A stretch of DNA of 38,239 nt from Scytalidium lignicola (lineage: Eukaryota > Ascomycota > Leotiomycetes), in contig NCSJ02000386.1 of assembly GCA_002812745.2 (NCBI GenBank), positions 1 through 38,239 of the forward strand. Reading direction: 5' to 3'. The notes below the pieces were generated by a model, which saw nothing but the letters and a program-made list of their open reading frames with translations, did no database searches and was not told the origin of the DNA. The position numbers and the translations under genes were made by a program. This document shows positions 1-10,169 of this stretch, piece after piece. How positions within the stretch are numbered: position 1 is the first letter of the stretch; every line of letters starts with the position of its first letter.

Positions 1-178
1 GTACAAAGTATAATATGCAATTATATATAATATACTTGTTATATTATTTTATAGTTGTTATATGATTAAAAGTAGAAGAGCAAAGCTATAAGAGCTTTGC
101 TTGTTCTTATTATTTAATCAAGACTAGCTTATAAAAGTACATAAATATTATATATACATAATTATTATTCTACTAATA
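1..178 (-). mobile_element. copia-type LTR, 5' part outside the window
   Basis: This is one of five copies of a 194-197 bp LTR seen in the window (others at 4342, 21502, 26024 and 32024). The text aligns from about the 20th base of the LTR to its end at TACTAATA, the RIP-altered form of the TACCAACA terminus. The outer end lies beyond the window. Strand is set by the 26024 copy, which flanks a minus-strand copia pol. Bases from 179 onward match the interior of a pogo element, so this LTR is the right end of a copia insertion into that pogo copy. Confidence 0.8.
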
Positions 179-416
179 GTAAGTAAGAATAAAATATAAT
201 CAAAATTNAAAAAAAAGTTTTTTTAATTTTAATTAGTTATATACTATTATTATAAAAAGTATAGTATATAATATTTACTTAAAAGGTTTACTTTTAAATA
301 ATAATTAAATCAAAAAGNAAAAAAAACTATTATATATTTTAATTTAAAGTATTAAAGTACTTAATATATAATTTTCTTATAATTATACTTATATAATTAA
401 AATATCTTAACATTTA

Positions 417-465
417 ATATAATTCTTAATTTACTAAAATACTTAATCTACTAAGATATTTCCTT
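417..465 (+). repeat. left terminal inverted repeat of the Fot1-like transposon
   Basis: 49 bp, pairing with 2229-2277. Every difference between the arms is C/T or G/A, with the left arm carrying the A/T form, as expected if RIP acted unequally on the two ends. Confidence 0.88.
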
Positions 466-879
466 TACTACTTAAGCATTTAACATTAAATATTCAACTA
501 CAAAACAAATATATTACAATATATTTAATTATTAGCCAAATTAAAATATTTGTTTATTTTATACTTTATACTTTTATACTTTGAGTATTTAAATAGTTAT
601 TATTATAATACTAATAAGGTTTATATTATACCTTTTGGATTTATTACTTTTACTACTTCTTAAACTATTATACTAGATTAAACCAATTCTTAAGCTTCTT
701 ATACTATTAAAAAGCCTTTATAAGTTATTTACNTTTTTAAATCTCTTAAGNTTTTTGTTGAATTGATTAGTTAATAACTTTAAATTATCTTTTTATTTTA
801 TTAAAAATATAATACTATATATAACTATTTAATACTCTTTTATAAGTTAAGCAAATACAATTTTAATAAGTATAAAAGA

Positions 880-2165
880 ACTTTAATATTATTAAAGAGT
901 TAATTTAATAACTCTATATTATTTTTATAATTAAATTGAATTATATAATGTTTTAAGAACTTAAAGTACTTCAGAATTATTATAAGAACTCTTTAAAGGT
1001 GTAGAAATCTTCTTAACCTTTAATTATAATTTAAACATAACATAATCAGGATTATAAAGAACTAATCTGGTAATTATAAATCCTTAACAGATATTACTTG
1101 ATTTAAAGGTTTTTTATTGTATAATTAAGTATATTTCCAAGAAATCAAGCTTATTAATATATTAAATATTAAAGTGTATCTTCTTTTTTACTGAATTACT
1201 ATATATATACTTTATAATAATAAAACAACTTACATTTAAAAGTTATAAAATATAAGATAAATGTATAAGTATACAAACAATAATAATATTGTTCTAAATG
1301 TAATATTAATTAAATTTAAAGGTTATATAATTATTATAATTATTAAGAACAAGTATATAATATTAACTTTTAAACTTAACTTTACTAAATAGATTAAAGG
1401 TTTTTTAAAGTTAATCAAGGTTAATTGTATTATTTATCCATCTATTATCATTAATAATAATTCTTTAACCTTGTAATAAGTTATTATACTAACTAGGGAA
1501 TAAGACTTTTCCCTTGAATATAATTAAAAGTAATAAAGCTTAACTATAAGCATTAACTGATTTAATTATTATAACTTACTTTTTATTATAACAATCAAAA
1601 GATATAACTACTTTAATAAAGATAATAATACTTATAACAAAGCTTATTTTATCAAAATTATAAGTATTTTCATCTAATATCTTATATTATACTTTTATAA
1701 TTATTATATTGTTAAACTACTCTTAAATAAGCTTTAAATCTTTGCATTTAGCTTATTTATAATTATACTAATATATATATTTGGTAATTAACTTTAAGTA
1801 ACACTTAAAAAAAGTCTTTAAACTAGTTTTTACTTATAAGACAAGAAAAAGNAAGTTTATTACACTTAATAATCAAAATATTAATTATTGACTATATACT
1901 TAAAGATTTAAAAAGTAATCCTTGTTTACTTACAGAAAATATCCATTATACAAGTGATTCTTCTTCAAGTTAACTTATTCTATAACTTTTAGTATAAGTA
2001 GTTAATTGTTAAATATAATTATATAAACATATATATAATATACTAACAAGTATATTAAAAGCATATACTACTTTTTGAATAAACATGATTTTTTGAGTTT
2101 TAATCATATTTATAACAAGAAAAACTTGTCCTTCTTAATATAAATCAATTTTTTTTAATATTATA
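880..2165 (-). pseudogene. Fot1-like DDE transposase relic
   Basis: Read on the minus strand, the decayed frame keeps the family order. An N-terminal Tc5-type helix-turn-helix block has LEEESLVxWIFSVSKQGL near 1985-1925. Next comes the first catalytic Asp in YNFDKISF (Asp codon at 1651-1653), then IFKGKV and an INDNRWINNTINLD block near 1530-1410. The C-terminal block YINKLDFLEIY (about 1170-1135) is followed by LVLYNPDYVMFKL (about 1070-1030), like the 'GLVPxNPxxVLxKL' stretch of Fot1/pogo transposases. The second and third catalytic positions are too decayed to place. Many CAA/CAG codons have become stops. Ends are approximate. The family call is firm; no activity can remain. Confidence 0.82.
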
Positions 2166-2228
2166 ACATATTTTAGTTGAAAAATAATTAATTAAAGATA
2201 GTAATGTTAGTAGAATTGATGATTTAAT

Positions 2229-2277
2229 AAGGAGATGTCTTAATAAACCGGGTATTCTAGTAGACTAGGAATTGCAT
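2229..2277 (-). repeat. right terminal inverted repeat of the Fot1-like transposon
   Basis: Partner of 417-465. It keeps more G+C (for example ACCGGGTATT internally) and is the better guide to the original terminus. Confidence 0.88.
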
Positions 2278-3352
2278 TAAAAGTTGAAGAATATATATAA
2301 GATATAATGAAAATCTTAATAGAATAATATGATGTTAATAAACTAATTCGATAAATTTAAGTGATTTATAAGATTTATAACTATTTAAAAGAAGAATCTT
2401 TAATTTTATTAATTGATTTGTTTTTAAATTAATATATATTTAACTTTTAAAGTTTAAAACTCCTTCTTTTACTCTTGAAAATCAAATAAAATAACATAAT
2501 TAACAAACTTTGATATTATTATTAATATACTTTAACATAAAAGAAAGTATAATAACATTTTTAAGAAAATTATTATATATTTAATTTTTTTATAATCTAT
2601 ATGTTTTTTACAAGAATAATCAGTAGAATAAGAATTCTTTTATTTGCAAATACACATTTTATAATTATAAGAGATTTACAGTTTTAAAAAGTACTTTTAT
2701 ATAATTAATACTTTATTAATAAAACTATATATTTACTCAAATATATTTATTTTTAATACTTCTTTAATTTTAACTAGTATAATAACCTATTTTCCTTTAA
2801 TTACATTAATCTAAAAGCTTATTTTATTTATATTATAAATATTTCCTTGTAAAATTTTCTTATGTTGAAAATTATTATATTTTAAAAACTATTACTTTAT
2901 TACTTTTTTTGTTTTAAGCTTAAATTCGTTCTTTTTTTAATAAGTTTAATTATAATTATATAAAACTCAGGATTTGCTTTTAAGAAGTTATATATTTATT
3001 GTATTAATGGTTTTATATTGTCTTTATAAAAGAAAGTCGCCATTTTAAGAAGTATAATTTTATTTAATAAGTTATTATTATATACTTGTATTTTAATATA
3101 AGAATATAATACTTTGATTTAATAAGACTTTAAAAAGGAAAAGTATTCTTAAAACTGTATAACTTTCTTTATAAACTTTAAATAATATTAGATTACTTTT
3201 TAAAAAGTATTAATCTTAACGTTAAATATATATATAATAATTGTAATAGTAATTTAATCAATAAAATCTTCTTAATTAATAAACTACTAATTAATAATAT
3301 TTTTTAATTACTTATTATCAAGTTTAATCATTATAAAACTAGTTTTTATCAT
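2278..3352 (-). pseudogene. pogo transposase relic (copy A), N-terminal and middle part
   Basis: This is the decayed minus-strand DDE transposase of pogo copy A. An ATG at 3352-3350 lines up with the start of the copy C transposase (21199), and the following sequence aligns with copy C over the whole segment. The frame is full of stop codons from C-to-T changes. The remaining 3' part lies at 179-416, on the far side of the 1861-bp insertion. No function can remain. Recognition rests on homology to copy C, where the catalytic motifs are legible. Confidence 0.75.
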
Positions 3353-3370
3353 TTTAAAAGGTATATTAAT

Positions 3371-3823
3371 TAGACTATAGGTTTTGTGAGGACTATTTCA
3401 AGACTATAGTCTGTATAGTTTAGACTATATAGACTACAGTTTAAAGTTAAAATTATAAGATTATAATCTAGTCTAGTTTAAAAAATGAGAATTATATATT
3501 AATATTAGACTGTACTCAGATTATGTTTAGACTATATAATTTAAAATGTTATTATATTTAGTATATTTTTGTTTTATTTAAGTAATATTAGCAAATTATA
3601 GTCTTATTTAATTTAAACTAGATTATAATCTTATTTGACTTAAAAAATGAGAACTATTTTATAGTTTAGTCTTAAAAATCTAAGACTAGACTATGTAACT
3701 TATAATCTTGTTCAGACTAGATTATAAGTTATAGTCTTGCTTAAATTTTTGTAGACAAGACTATGTGGTTTACAGTCTTGTCTAGATAAGACTATAGTCT
3801 GATATAATATTTTAGCTAGTTTA
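3371..3823. mobile_element. hAT-like MITE, 453 bp, inserted in pogo copy A
   Basis: Flanked by a perfect 8-bp direct repeat, ATATTAAT at 3363-3370 and 3824-3831; removing the insert and one repeat restores the pogo sequence. The ends TAGACTA / TAGTTTA form a short imperfect inverted repeat. Eight-bp target duplications are typical of hAT transposons. There is no coding potential. The interior is packed with variants of AGTCTAGACT/AGACTATAGTCT, including the perfect 12-bp palindrome AGACTATAGTCT at 3401-3412 and 3789-3800. A second copy starts at 38037. Assignment to hAT rests on duplication length and short ends only. Confidence 0.7.
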
Positions 3824-4000
3824 ATATTAATTAAAAAATATATAATGTTAATAATAAAAATATATAATAAAAGTATACAATTTTAATGTTTAAGTTTTAT
3901 AAAAAATGATTAATTTATTTAAGATAATTAAATATTTTTACTAATTACTCTTAAATAGTTAATAAGTAATATTTTCTTACTTTTAAGCATAAATAACTAT

Positions 4001-4341
4001 TAATTATTTGTAATTCTTTATGATTAATGAAAATTTTACTTAAGTTTTAAGATAATAAATCAAAGGTAAAGTTAAATTAGCAATTACTATTAATAACGAA
4101 CATTTACAGATTATATACTTATATACAAATTAGTAAAAAAGAATTAATCTTTTAATAAATATATATTTTACATATTAAGTTTATAATTCTTATTATTATT
4201 TTTATTATTATTTATACTTTCATTTATATAGTTCTTATAATAATAATAATTAAACTACTTTTTTCATATAACTTTACATTTCTTAAAGTTGTCTATATTA
4301 ATATTCTTATTCTTTTTACTATAATTTAAGTATACACTTAT
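4001..4341. other. AT-rich stretch with no recognised feature
   Basis: Between the right end of pogo copy A (TA at 4001-4002) and the copia LTR. I see only A/T-rich sequence with short TTATTA and ATAATA runs, no coding frame and no match to the other repeats in the window. This may be the original host sequence into which pogo copy A inserted. Confidence 0.5.
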
Positions 4342-4535
4342 TGTTAGTTCACTTGTAACATGAAGTACAGTACACAATTATACATAATATACTGTTATGC
4401 TATTCTATAGTTGTTATACGGTTAAAGGGTAAGAGAGCAAAGCTGTAAGAGCTTCGCTCGCTCCTACTACTTAATCAGGACTAGCTTACAAGGGCACGTA
4501 AATATTATATGTACGTAACTTCTATTCTACTAACA
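4342..4535 (-). mobile_element. lone copia LTR, 194 bp
   Basis: Complete copy from TGTTAG to TAACA, aligned end to end with the 26024 copy. Neither flank matches copia internal sequence, so it looks like a solo LTR. A 5-bp duplication is not visible (CTTAT on the left, TTAAA on the right), so it may instead be the edge of a deleted element. It is of intermediate RIP load and keeps several CpG sites. Confidence 0.85.
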
Positions 4536-4904
4536 TTAAAGAATAGTTAAAACTTAAAATCTTATTCTTTTCTTCTTTTCACGTGATTAGTATACTAAAA
4601 CCTTAACATATAATATAATAAATAAATGTTTTTTTAAATTTGTTAATAAAGTAAATTAAGAAAATATAATAAGTAATAATAAAGTTTAATAAGTTAATAA
4701 TAAAATGTTAAAATTTAACAAAAAATAAACTTTGTTCAATATTCAGNTTTTCTTAAAATAAGAATAAGTTATTACAAAGAAAAAAAAGAGTAAATGAAGA
4801 AGAACAAATATTATCANTTTATAGTTTTTTTACATAATAATAATTATATATTATATATTATAGAATAAGACTTGTTATTTAAGTAAATAAAGAAATCTAA
4901 GTAA
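4536..4904. other. AT-rich stretch with no recognised feature
   Basis: No coding frame or repeat match found. Contains poor-quality positions, with a cluster of N at about 4906-4910 exactly where the gypsy copy begins, so the junction itself may be an assembly join. Confidence 0.5.
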
Positions 4905-7900
4905 TANTNNNACTTATTCAAGTATTTATAATTATTATAAGGTTGTCTTAATGGATTATCCTCTTTTTTTTGTATAATGTAATAGTGTTTTAACCTTTGT
5001 TATAACCTTCTTTGTATAAACTTCTAAGTATTATTTTCTTAAGTAACTATTTCTTTATTACCTTGTTCTTAACAAGAGTTGTTCAATAAATTAATTTGTA
5101 AGTTAGTCTGAATTTCTCTTTGAGCTTTATCTTATGATTTTATGGTTTATACTTTGGTAAGGTTGAATTATCAAGTCTTTTTTATGAATAACTCTAGTTA
5201 TTTATAATATTCCTCAGGAATATATTTTAGAGTTTTATTGATATGGATAACTCTTAAGGATATTAAATCTTATTTTTTCTCTAAGAAGGTAATCATATTT
5301 GTTCTTCAATTAATTATTAGATTATACTTTCTTATCTATTTGATTTCTAGTATTACTTGATATATTCTTAGTTATATAATATTGAAGGATATTTTTTTCT
5401 TGATGATTATTGTTAATCCTTATGTTTAGTTCATAAGTTTGAACATTGACTACTCTTTTAACTGTACTATTGTTCATTAATAATATTAAGTAATTGTCTT
5501 TCTTTGACTTTTATATTAAGTCCAAGTTGTTTTATAACTTGTTTATTGATAAAGTTTCTTTTAACTCTTGAATTAATCAAAGCTCTTATTAACTTTTTGT
5601 ATAGTTTTATATTTATATATAATGAACTTTTATTGTTTATAGAGTAGAGATTGACATTTCTAGCATTGTTGACTGATATATTATCTTTAATGTCAAGTTC
5701 TTTAAACAGTACTTTTTGTCNTTTTTATAAGATTTCTTAGTCTTAGTCTATTAAGGCTTTTGTTATTCATAAATGCTTGTGTATCTTATACTTATTTTGT
5801 TATTTTGTTTTCAAGGCATTTTCTTATTTCAATGATAAAGATATTACTTTCCTTAGGAATTCTTCTTGTTGTATACAAAGGGTATGTTATTATTTCTTAG
5901 TTGAATTGTTAATCAATTCTTTGTATTTGTTTATTTTCCTTTAGTAGTATGATAAGTAGTTTTAAGGGTAGTGAATCTTCTTCTGGTTAATTAACTAAAG
6001 ATAAAGCCTTTACATTCTAATTAACTTGTTCAACAATGATCTTAACAGGTTTTCTTTATTCTTGTTAAGTATGATATAATTTAGCTTTAAATAGTTGTTC
6101 TATTGATTTTTCTAGACTTTAGATTTCTTTGTACTGTGNTTTTTTCCTTTATTTAGTCTTGTTNAAAAAGTTATTATTAAAAGTTCTTCTTATAACAAGT
6201 TGTATTACTCTTATACAACATAGCTTAATCTCTTTTCTATTATTATTTAAGTGTCCTTAGGTATTTGATTAAGGTTATCTTAGATCTAAGTTCTTTCTAT
6301 TAGTAAAAAGGACTTATATGTTTTTTTTTTTATGATAATACTCTAGAGGTTAGTCTTGTAGACTAGAACAAGATTTTCAAGGTTGAATTCTTGTTTCTTG
6401 ACTATTACTTCTTCTTATTATATAGTTTTATAAAGTTAACTTTTGTTTAGGATTTTTTATCCTCTTAAACCTTTTATGTTAATTGTTAAATAATATCTTA
6501 GGATTAATACTTCCTCAGAAATAAGATATTGTTTTGTTAGTATAACCTTGAAGTTTGTTAGTATAATTATCTAGATTTTACTAACTCTTGGAATTGATCT
6601 TTATCTGTCTTAATTCTTAACTTCTTCCTTGTCTTAAAGGTATTTAATACATTGAGNTTTTTCTTATTGTTATAAATGTTGTTTTACTAACNTTTTTCAT
6701 TAAACGTTTCTTTTGAATTTGAGTTCTTTCCTTTTAATAATTCAAATAAGATATTCTTGATTCTTAGGATTCTTATAACTTTAACTTTAACTGATATACT
6801 TAACTTATTGTTTTTCTTATGAGTATTTATTATATGTTTAAGAAGTTTACATTTAAAATATAACTTGTTTTTTCTTCTCTTGTCAAGTTCTTTAAAAGAG
6901 ATTCTAAAAGAATTCTTCNTTTTTGCNTTTTTCTTTTAAAGTACTTCTTTCCTTTTCCTTTAAAGGTCTTTTTTTTTATAACATTCAACTTTATAAGGTC
7001 TTCTTAATCTTTCTTACTGTTAATCNTTTTTTTTGTTAAAGTAAAATTTATCCTTTTTGTTTAAGATCATCTTATATTACTTATTCTTGATCTTAATAAA
7101 CAGGTTAACAAGAGTATTGAATATAATAATTATAAGTTGTTAATATAGTTTTTCTTTAATGGAGTCCTTTAATTTGATCTTATACTAATGTATATATGCT
7201 TTCTCTTTTTAGTTAACTAATATTATATACTAATAATAAAGTATTATGTACTTGTTAAAGCTCTTAATTTGTCTAAGATAAGTTAATTGTCTTTTAGTAT
7301 TTCTTTTCTTGTTAATATCTTTATACAAACATTTGAGTTCNTTTTGTATAGTTGACCTAACTTATAATAATGTTGATTACTTCTTGTTTTTTTTGTTTTT
7401 TTTATTTATTATGAACTATTTATCTTTAAAGAGTTGAAATCAAGTTTTAACTATTCCTCTTAAGTATATTGATACTTATAAAACTTTATGTATATTTTTA
7501 AGTAATAGTTGATTATTTAATACCAAATAAGTTTTTGTTTAAACAAGATATACTTTTAGTTTTTTTTTTATCCTTATAGAATAAGTTTGGTCTAATGATT
7601 TTAACTTCTTTAAAGGTTGTTATTAAGATTTGTCTGATATTGTTTTCTAGTTCAGAGTTTGGATTTAAGTCTAGACTTAGAATTCTTAATACTAGAATTA
7701 GTTTTAAGTTGGATTTAAGTAGTAAAGGTATTAGTTTCTTTCTTGTAACTTTTGACAATTCCTTAACAGTTGATCCTTCTGTTAATTTAATAGATTGTTT
7801 TAATAGTATAATAATTTCCTTTAATACTTCTTCTTAGATGTTAATTTCCTTGATAGTCTAATTCTTATTTGAGTCTTTTTCAGAATTATCTTCTGAACTT

Positions 7901-8022
7901 TCCTTAGATCTTTCTTCAGATTCCTCTTCAGATTCTTCTTTAAAGTCTTCTTCAGAACCTTCTTTAAGTTGTTGTTTATTGTTGTTATCTATTAGTATGT
8001 CTATTTTCAAATTCTAATTCAT
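4905..8022 (-). pseudogene. gypsy gag-protease-RT relic (copy A)
   Basis: The Gag start codon ATG at 8022-8020 lies 21 nt inside the LTR. The first 50-odd codons are Glu/Ser rich (about 7970-7870). A stop-free stretch at 7758-7513 on the minus strand holds the part of Gag leading into the capsid-like retrotrans_gag domain. A zinc knuckle follows near 6855-6810 with the first Cys changed to Tyr but the final His kept. The retropepsin motif ALINSRV near 5585-5565 corresponds to A-L-[I]-D-S-G-A, with catalytic Asp now Asn (codon 5572-5574) and Gly now Arg, both G-to-A. The start of RT is reached near 4930. Stops are frequent; it is non-functional. Confidence 0.8.
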
Positions 8023-8043
8023 TAAGATAAGTAATGTTTAAAA

Positions 8044-8398
8044 TGTTATAAAACTATGTTATTTAGGTTATTAAATAACTAGATAAAGTAAATGTTCAAG
8101 GATAATAGAAACAAGAGACATTTGAGTAAGTGACTAAGTTAAAGGTAAGATCTAGTAATGTATTTAGGTTGAACATGAGGAATTTACTCTTATGTTCTTA
8201 TAATGTGCTTATATAGATAATGAAATCTAACTAGACCTTTTAGACTTCTTAAGTTTTACAAGTTTATAGACCTTTTGGACCCCTTAAGTCTCTTAAGTCT
8301 TAATCATGTCATATGATCATTAGGTTTTCTATATACACTTTGCTGTGTATTGAGCTTTAAGCTTATACTAATTAGCTTGTTAGGTTAAATCTGTAATA
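8044..8398 (-). repeat. gypsy LTR, 355 bp (copy A, 5' LTR)
   Basis: Aligned end to end with the least mutated LTR at 23879-24237. Boundaries are set by the TGTTAC...TAACA termini (here TGTTAT on the left of the plus strand and CTGTAATA on the right). Confidence 0.85.
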
Positions 8399-9006
8399 AC
8401 AAGTTTAACTTAAGTATTATAAATGCAAGTAAGAGATTCTGTTAAATTTTACTTAAAGTAGAATAATTAATCTTTTAAGATATACTATTTTATGATAATC
8501 TGTTTGATAAAACTTATAAAAGTGTACAAGTNAAAAAATGAAGTTATAATTGTTTAAGACATTTCCTTATTAATATACTCTTTTGTCCAAGTTTTAAGAA
8601 TATATAATATTAAACATTTCAAGCTTTTAAATAAAAGTGTTAATAAAGGTTAGAATAGTATTATACCTTTTTATAAACCTTATTTATAACTTGATTATTC
8701 TATAAGCTTTAAACGTTTTGTGTTTATAAACAATCAATTTAAAAAGCTTATTCTATTTGTTAATAAAGTAATAAATACATTTACTTCTTATTTCATAATA
8801 ACTTAATAGATGTACTTCTTATTTTTAATGTACAAAGTAAAGTATAACATTATTGTTCTTAATATAGTAGATTAGCAGAATGCTTATAGTATAACAATAA
8901 CAATTAAAGATATTGTTAAGCTCTTTAAGTTTGTTTAATACAAAAAGGAGTTTAACTAAGAAATCTTCTCCNTTTTTAATCTTATATGATTATTAAACTA
9001 TAAGGA
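8399..9006. other. 608-bp spacer between two gypsy LTRs, no gene recognised
   Basis: Lies between the LTRs at 8044-8398 and 9007-9365, both in the same orientation. I found no match to the other elements in the window and no coding frame. It is A/T rich with an N near 8533 and another near 8972. It may be mutated host sequence or an unrecognised element. Confidence 0.45.
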
Positions 9007-9365
9007 TGTTACAAAACTACACTATCTAGGTTACTGGATAGCTAAAGGTTAAGTAGATGTTTAAGGACAACGGAAATGTATAACATACAAGTAAGCAACT
9101 AAGTCTAAGGTAGGATTTAATAATGTATTTAAGTTGAACATAAAGAGTTTACTCTTATGTTCTTATAGTATACTTATATAGATAATGAAATACTGTTGAA
9201 CCCCTAGATCCTCAAATCCTTAAATCTTAAACTAATAGACCTTAAACTCCCTAGGTCTTAGGTCCTTATCATGTGACTATTTAATTGTTAAGTTCTCTTG
9301 TACAACATACTTGTACTAAGCCTTAAGCTTATACTAATTAGTATGTTATGATAAAACTTATAATA
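9007..9365 (-). repeat. gypsy LTR, 359 bp (3' LTR of the composite)
   Basis: Aligned end to end with 23879-24237 in reverse. It runs from TGTTACAAAAC on the plus strand to CTTATAATA. The adjacent purine tract marks it as a 3' LTR. Confidence 0.87.
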
Positions 9366-9379
9366 TTATCCCCTTTTGT
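9366..9379 (-). promoter_or_regulatory. polypurine tract of the gypsy element
   Basis: On the minus strand the 14 bases immediately before the 3' LTR read ACAAAAGGGGATAA. A purine run abutting the 3' LTR is the usual plus-strand primer site in LTR retrotransposons. The G run has survived RIP. Confidence 0.7.
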
Positions 9380-9507
9380 ACTTAATATTGTCTTGACATT
9401 AAAATGTTATCTTTGAACAATCTCCTTGTTTAATAATCTTTTCTTTCTTTATAATATACTACTTAAACAACAATGTTCAGAGAGTAACATAAAAGAAAGG
9501 ATAAGAT

Positions 9508-10066
9508 CAAGAAAATATCAAGAACAAATAGCCTTAAATGATTATATTAATGAATATAGTTTTAAAGTAATACCTTGTTTGTTTTGTAAGTGAAATGATT
9601 TTGTTTATAAGGTAGACCTTAACTTTAATCATTATAATAAGTACTCTTGTCATAGTCAATCTTATGATAACAAGGAAATTACTTCTTCCTCTTTCCTTGT
9701 CTACAAGTATAAGCATGACTAACTTGTAGAAGAGGAAGAGAAAACTAATGAAGTCTTTTTAAAGATAATAGCTTGTTTGGCTTGTCTGAAGAAGTAATAG
9801 TCCTTCTTGAAGAAATATGCTCAGGAGATATTTTGTTGTGGTCTATAAACTTTAGACAAACTTGATGTTATGGAAGAGAAAAAGAGGTAAGAGAAATAAA
9901 ATTCTTTATAACCTTTAGAGTTATATTCTGTTGACTTAAGTGTAACTTCTTCCTTTGCTGTTGACCTTTTCTTCTCTGACCTTACAATTTCATTGTCTAG
10001 AAATCCATTCTAGGATAAGTTTAATGATATACCTTTAATAACTCTTTATAACTTGTAAGATTAAAA
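9508..10066 (+). pseudogene. relic of a fungal cysteine-rich coiled-coil protein family, function unknown
   Basis: In one plus-strand frame I read IPCLFCKxNDFVYKVDLNF near 9570-9626, then SCHSQSYDN, then LVEEEEKTNEVFLK, then KKYAQEIFCCGLxTLDKLD and VMEEKK (about 9805-9885), and a Ser/Asp/Leu-rich tail. I recognise this layout from many ascomycete hypothetical proteins. They have a Cys-rich N-terminal cluster (CxxC plus further Cys, several here changed to Tyr), an acidic helix, a block like 'LRKQRxFLRxRxxEMLRRGLxSLDELDxxEE', and an SxD-rich tail. Function is unknown; DNA or RNA binding by the Cys cluster is only a guess. It lies antisense to the surrounding gypsy element, between the purine tract and the pol fragment. 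It has fewer stops and more G+C than its neighbours. The start codon cannot be placed. Confidence 0.65.
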
Positions 10067-10169
10067 GTAAGTTCTTATTCATTCTTACTTTCTGGATATC
10101 TTATCTATTTAATCAAGTATTATAATTTCTTATAATATATCTTATAACTAATAATCTTCTTAACTTTAT

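Larger units (their letters stand above)
417..2277 (-). mobile_element. Fot1/Pot2-like transposon, 1861 bp, nested in pogo copy A
   Basis: A Tc1/mariner-superfamily insertion. It is flanked by TA on both sides (415-416 and 2278-2279), and joining the flanks restores the uninterrupted pogo sequence seen in copies B and C. The ends are 49-bp inverted repeats (417-465 and 2229-2277) whose mismatches are all transitions; the less mutated right arm reads ATGCAATTCC from the tip. A length of 1861 bp is close to that of known fungal Fot1/Pot2 elements (about 1.9 kb). A minus-strand DDE transposase relic fills the interior. Confidence 0.88.
179..4000 (-). mobile_element. pogo element copy A, interrupted by two younger insertions
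   Basis: Segments 179-416, 2278-3370 and 3824-4000 align in order with the complete pogo copy C (18956-21389). The left end, including the left terminal repeat and about 935 bp equivalent to 18956-19890, has been lost at the copia LTR junction. The right terminus ends in ATAACTAT at 4000 followed by TA, matching copies B and C. The gaps are filled by a Fot1-like transposon (417-2277) and a hAT-like MITE (3371-3823), each with its own target-site duplication. The copy is strongly RIP-altered. Confidence 0.85.
4905..8398 (-). mobile_element. Ty3/gypsy element copy A, 5' half only
   Basis: Minus-strand element with its 5' LTR at 8044-8398 and gag, protease and the start of RT running leftward. 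It aligns with 14127-17690 of the composite element throughout. It stops inside the RT region at a cluster of N near 4905, and no RNase H, integrase or 3' LTR follows. Heavily RIP-altered. Confidence 0.85.

Noticed and set aside
630..670. Apparent gypsy RT motif (VYIIPFGFITFTT) on the plus strand
   Set aside because: It lies inside a well-bounded Fot1-like transposon whose minus strand encodes a legible transposase; downstream plus-strand sequence does not continue as RT.
3371..3823. CRISPR-like array from repeated AGTCTAGACT motifs
   Set aside because: Spacing is irregular, motifs are palindromic variants, the segment has a target duplication and a second mobile copy.
4342..4535. 5-bp target duplication for the lone copia LTR
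   Set aside because: CTTAT and TTAAA do not match even allowing transitions, so a clean solo-LTR event cannot be claimed.
7595..7837. Plus-strand open frame of 80 codons
   Set aside because: It overlaps the minus-strand gypsy Gag in the complementary strand, and similar antisense frames occur at the same place in other copies (34085-34309; 24443-24673 reversed). A by-product of the Gag sequence.
9534..9716. Minus-strand open frame of 60 codons
   Set aside because: Opposite the plus-strand Cys-rich relic, whose motifs are recognisable; the minus frame has none.
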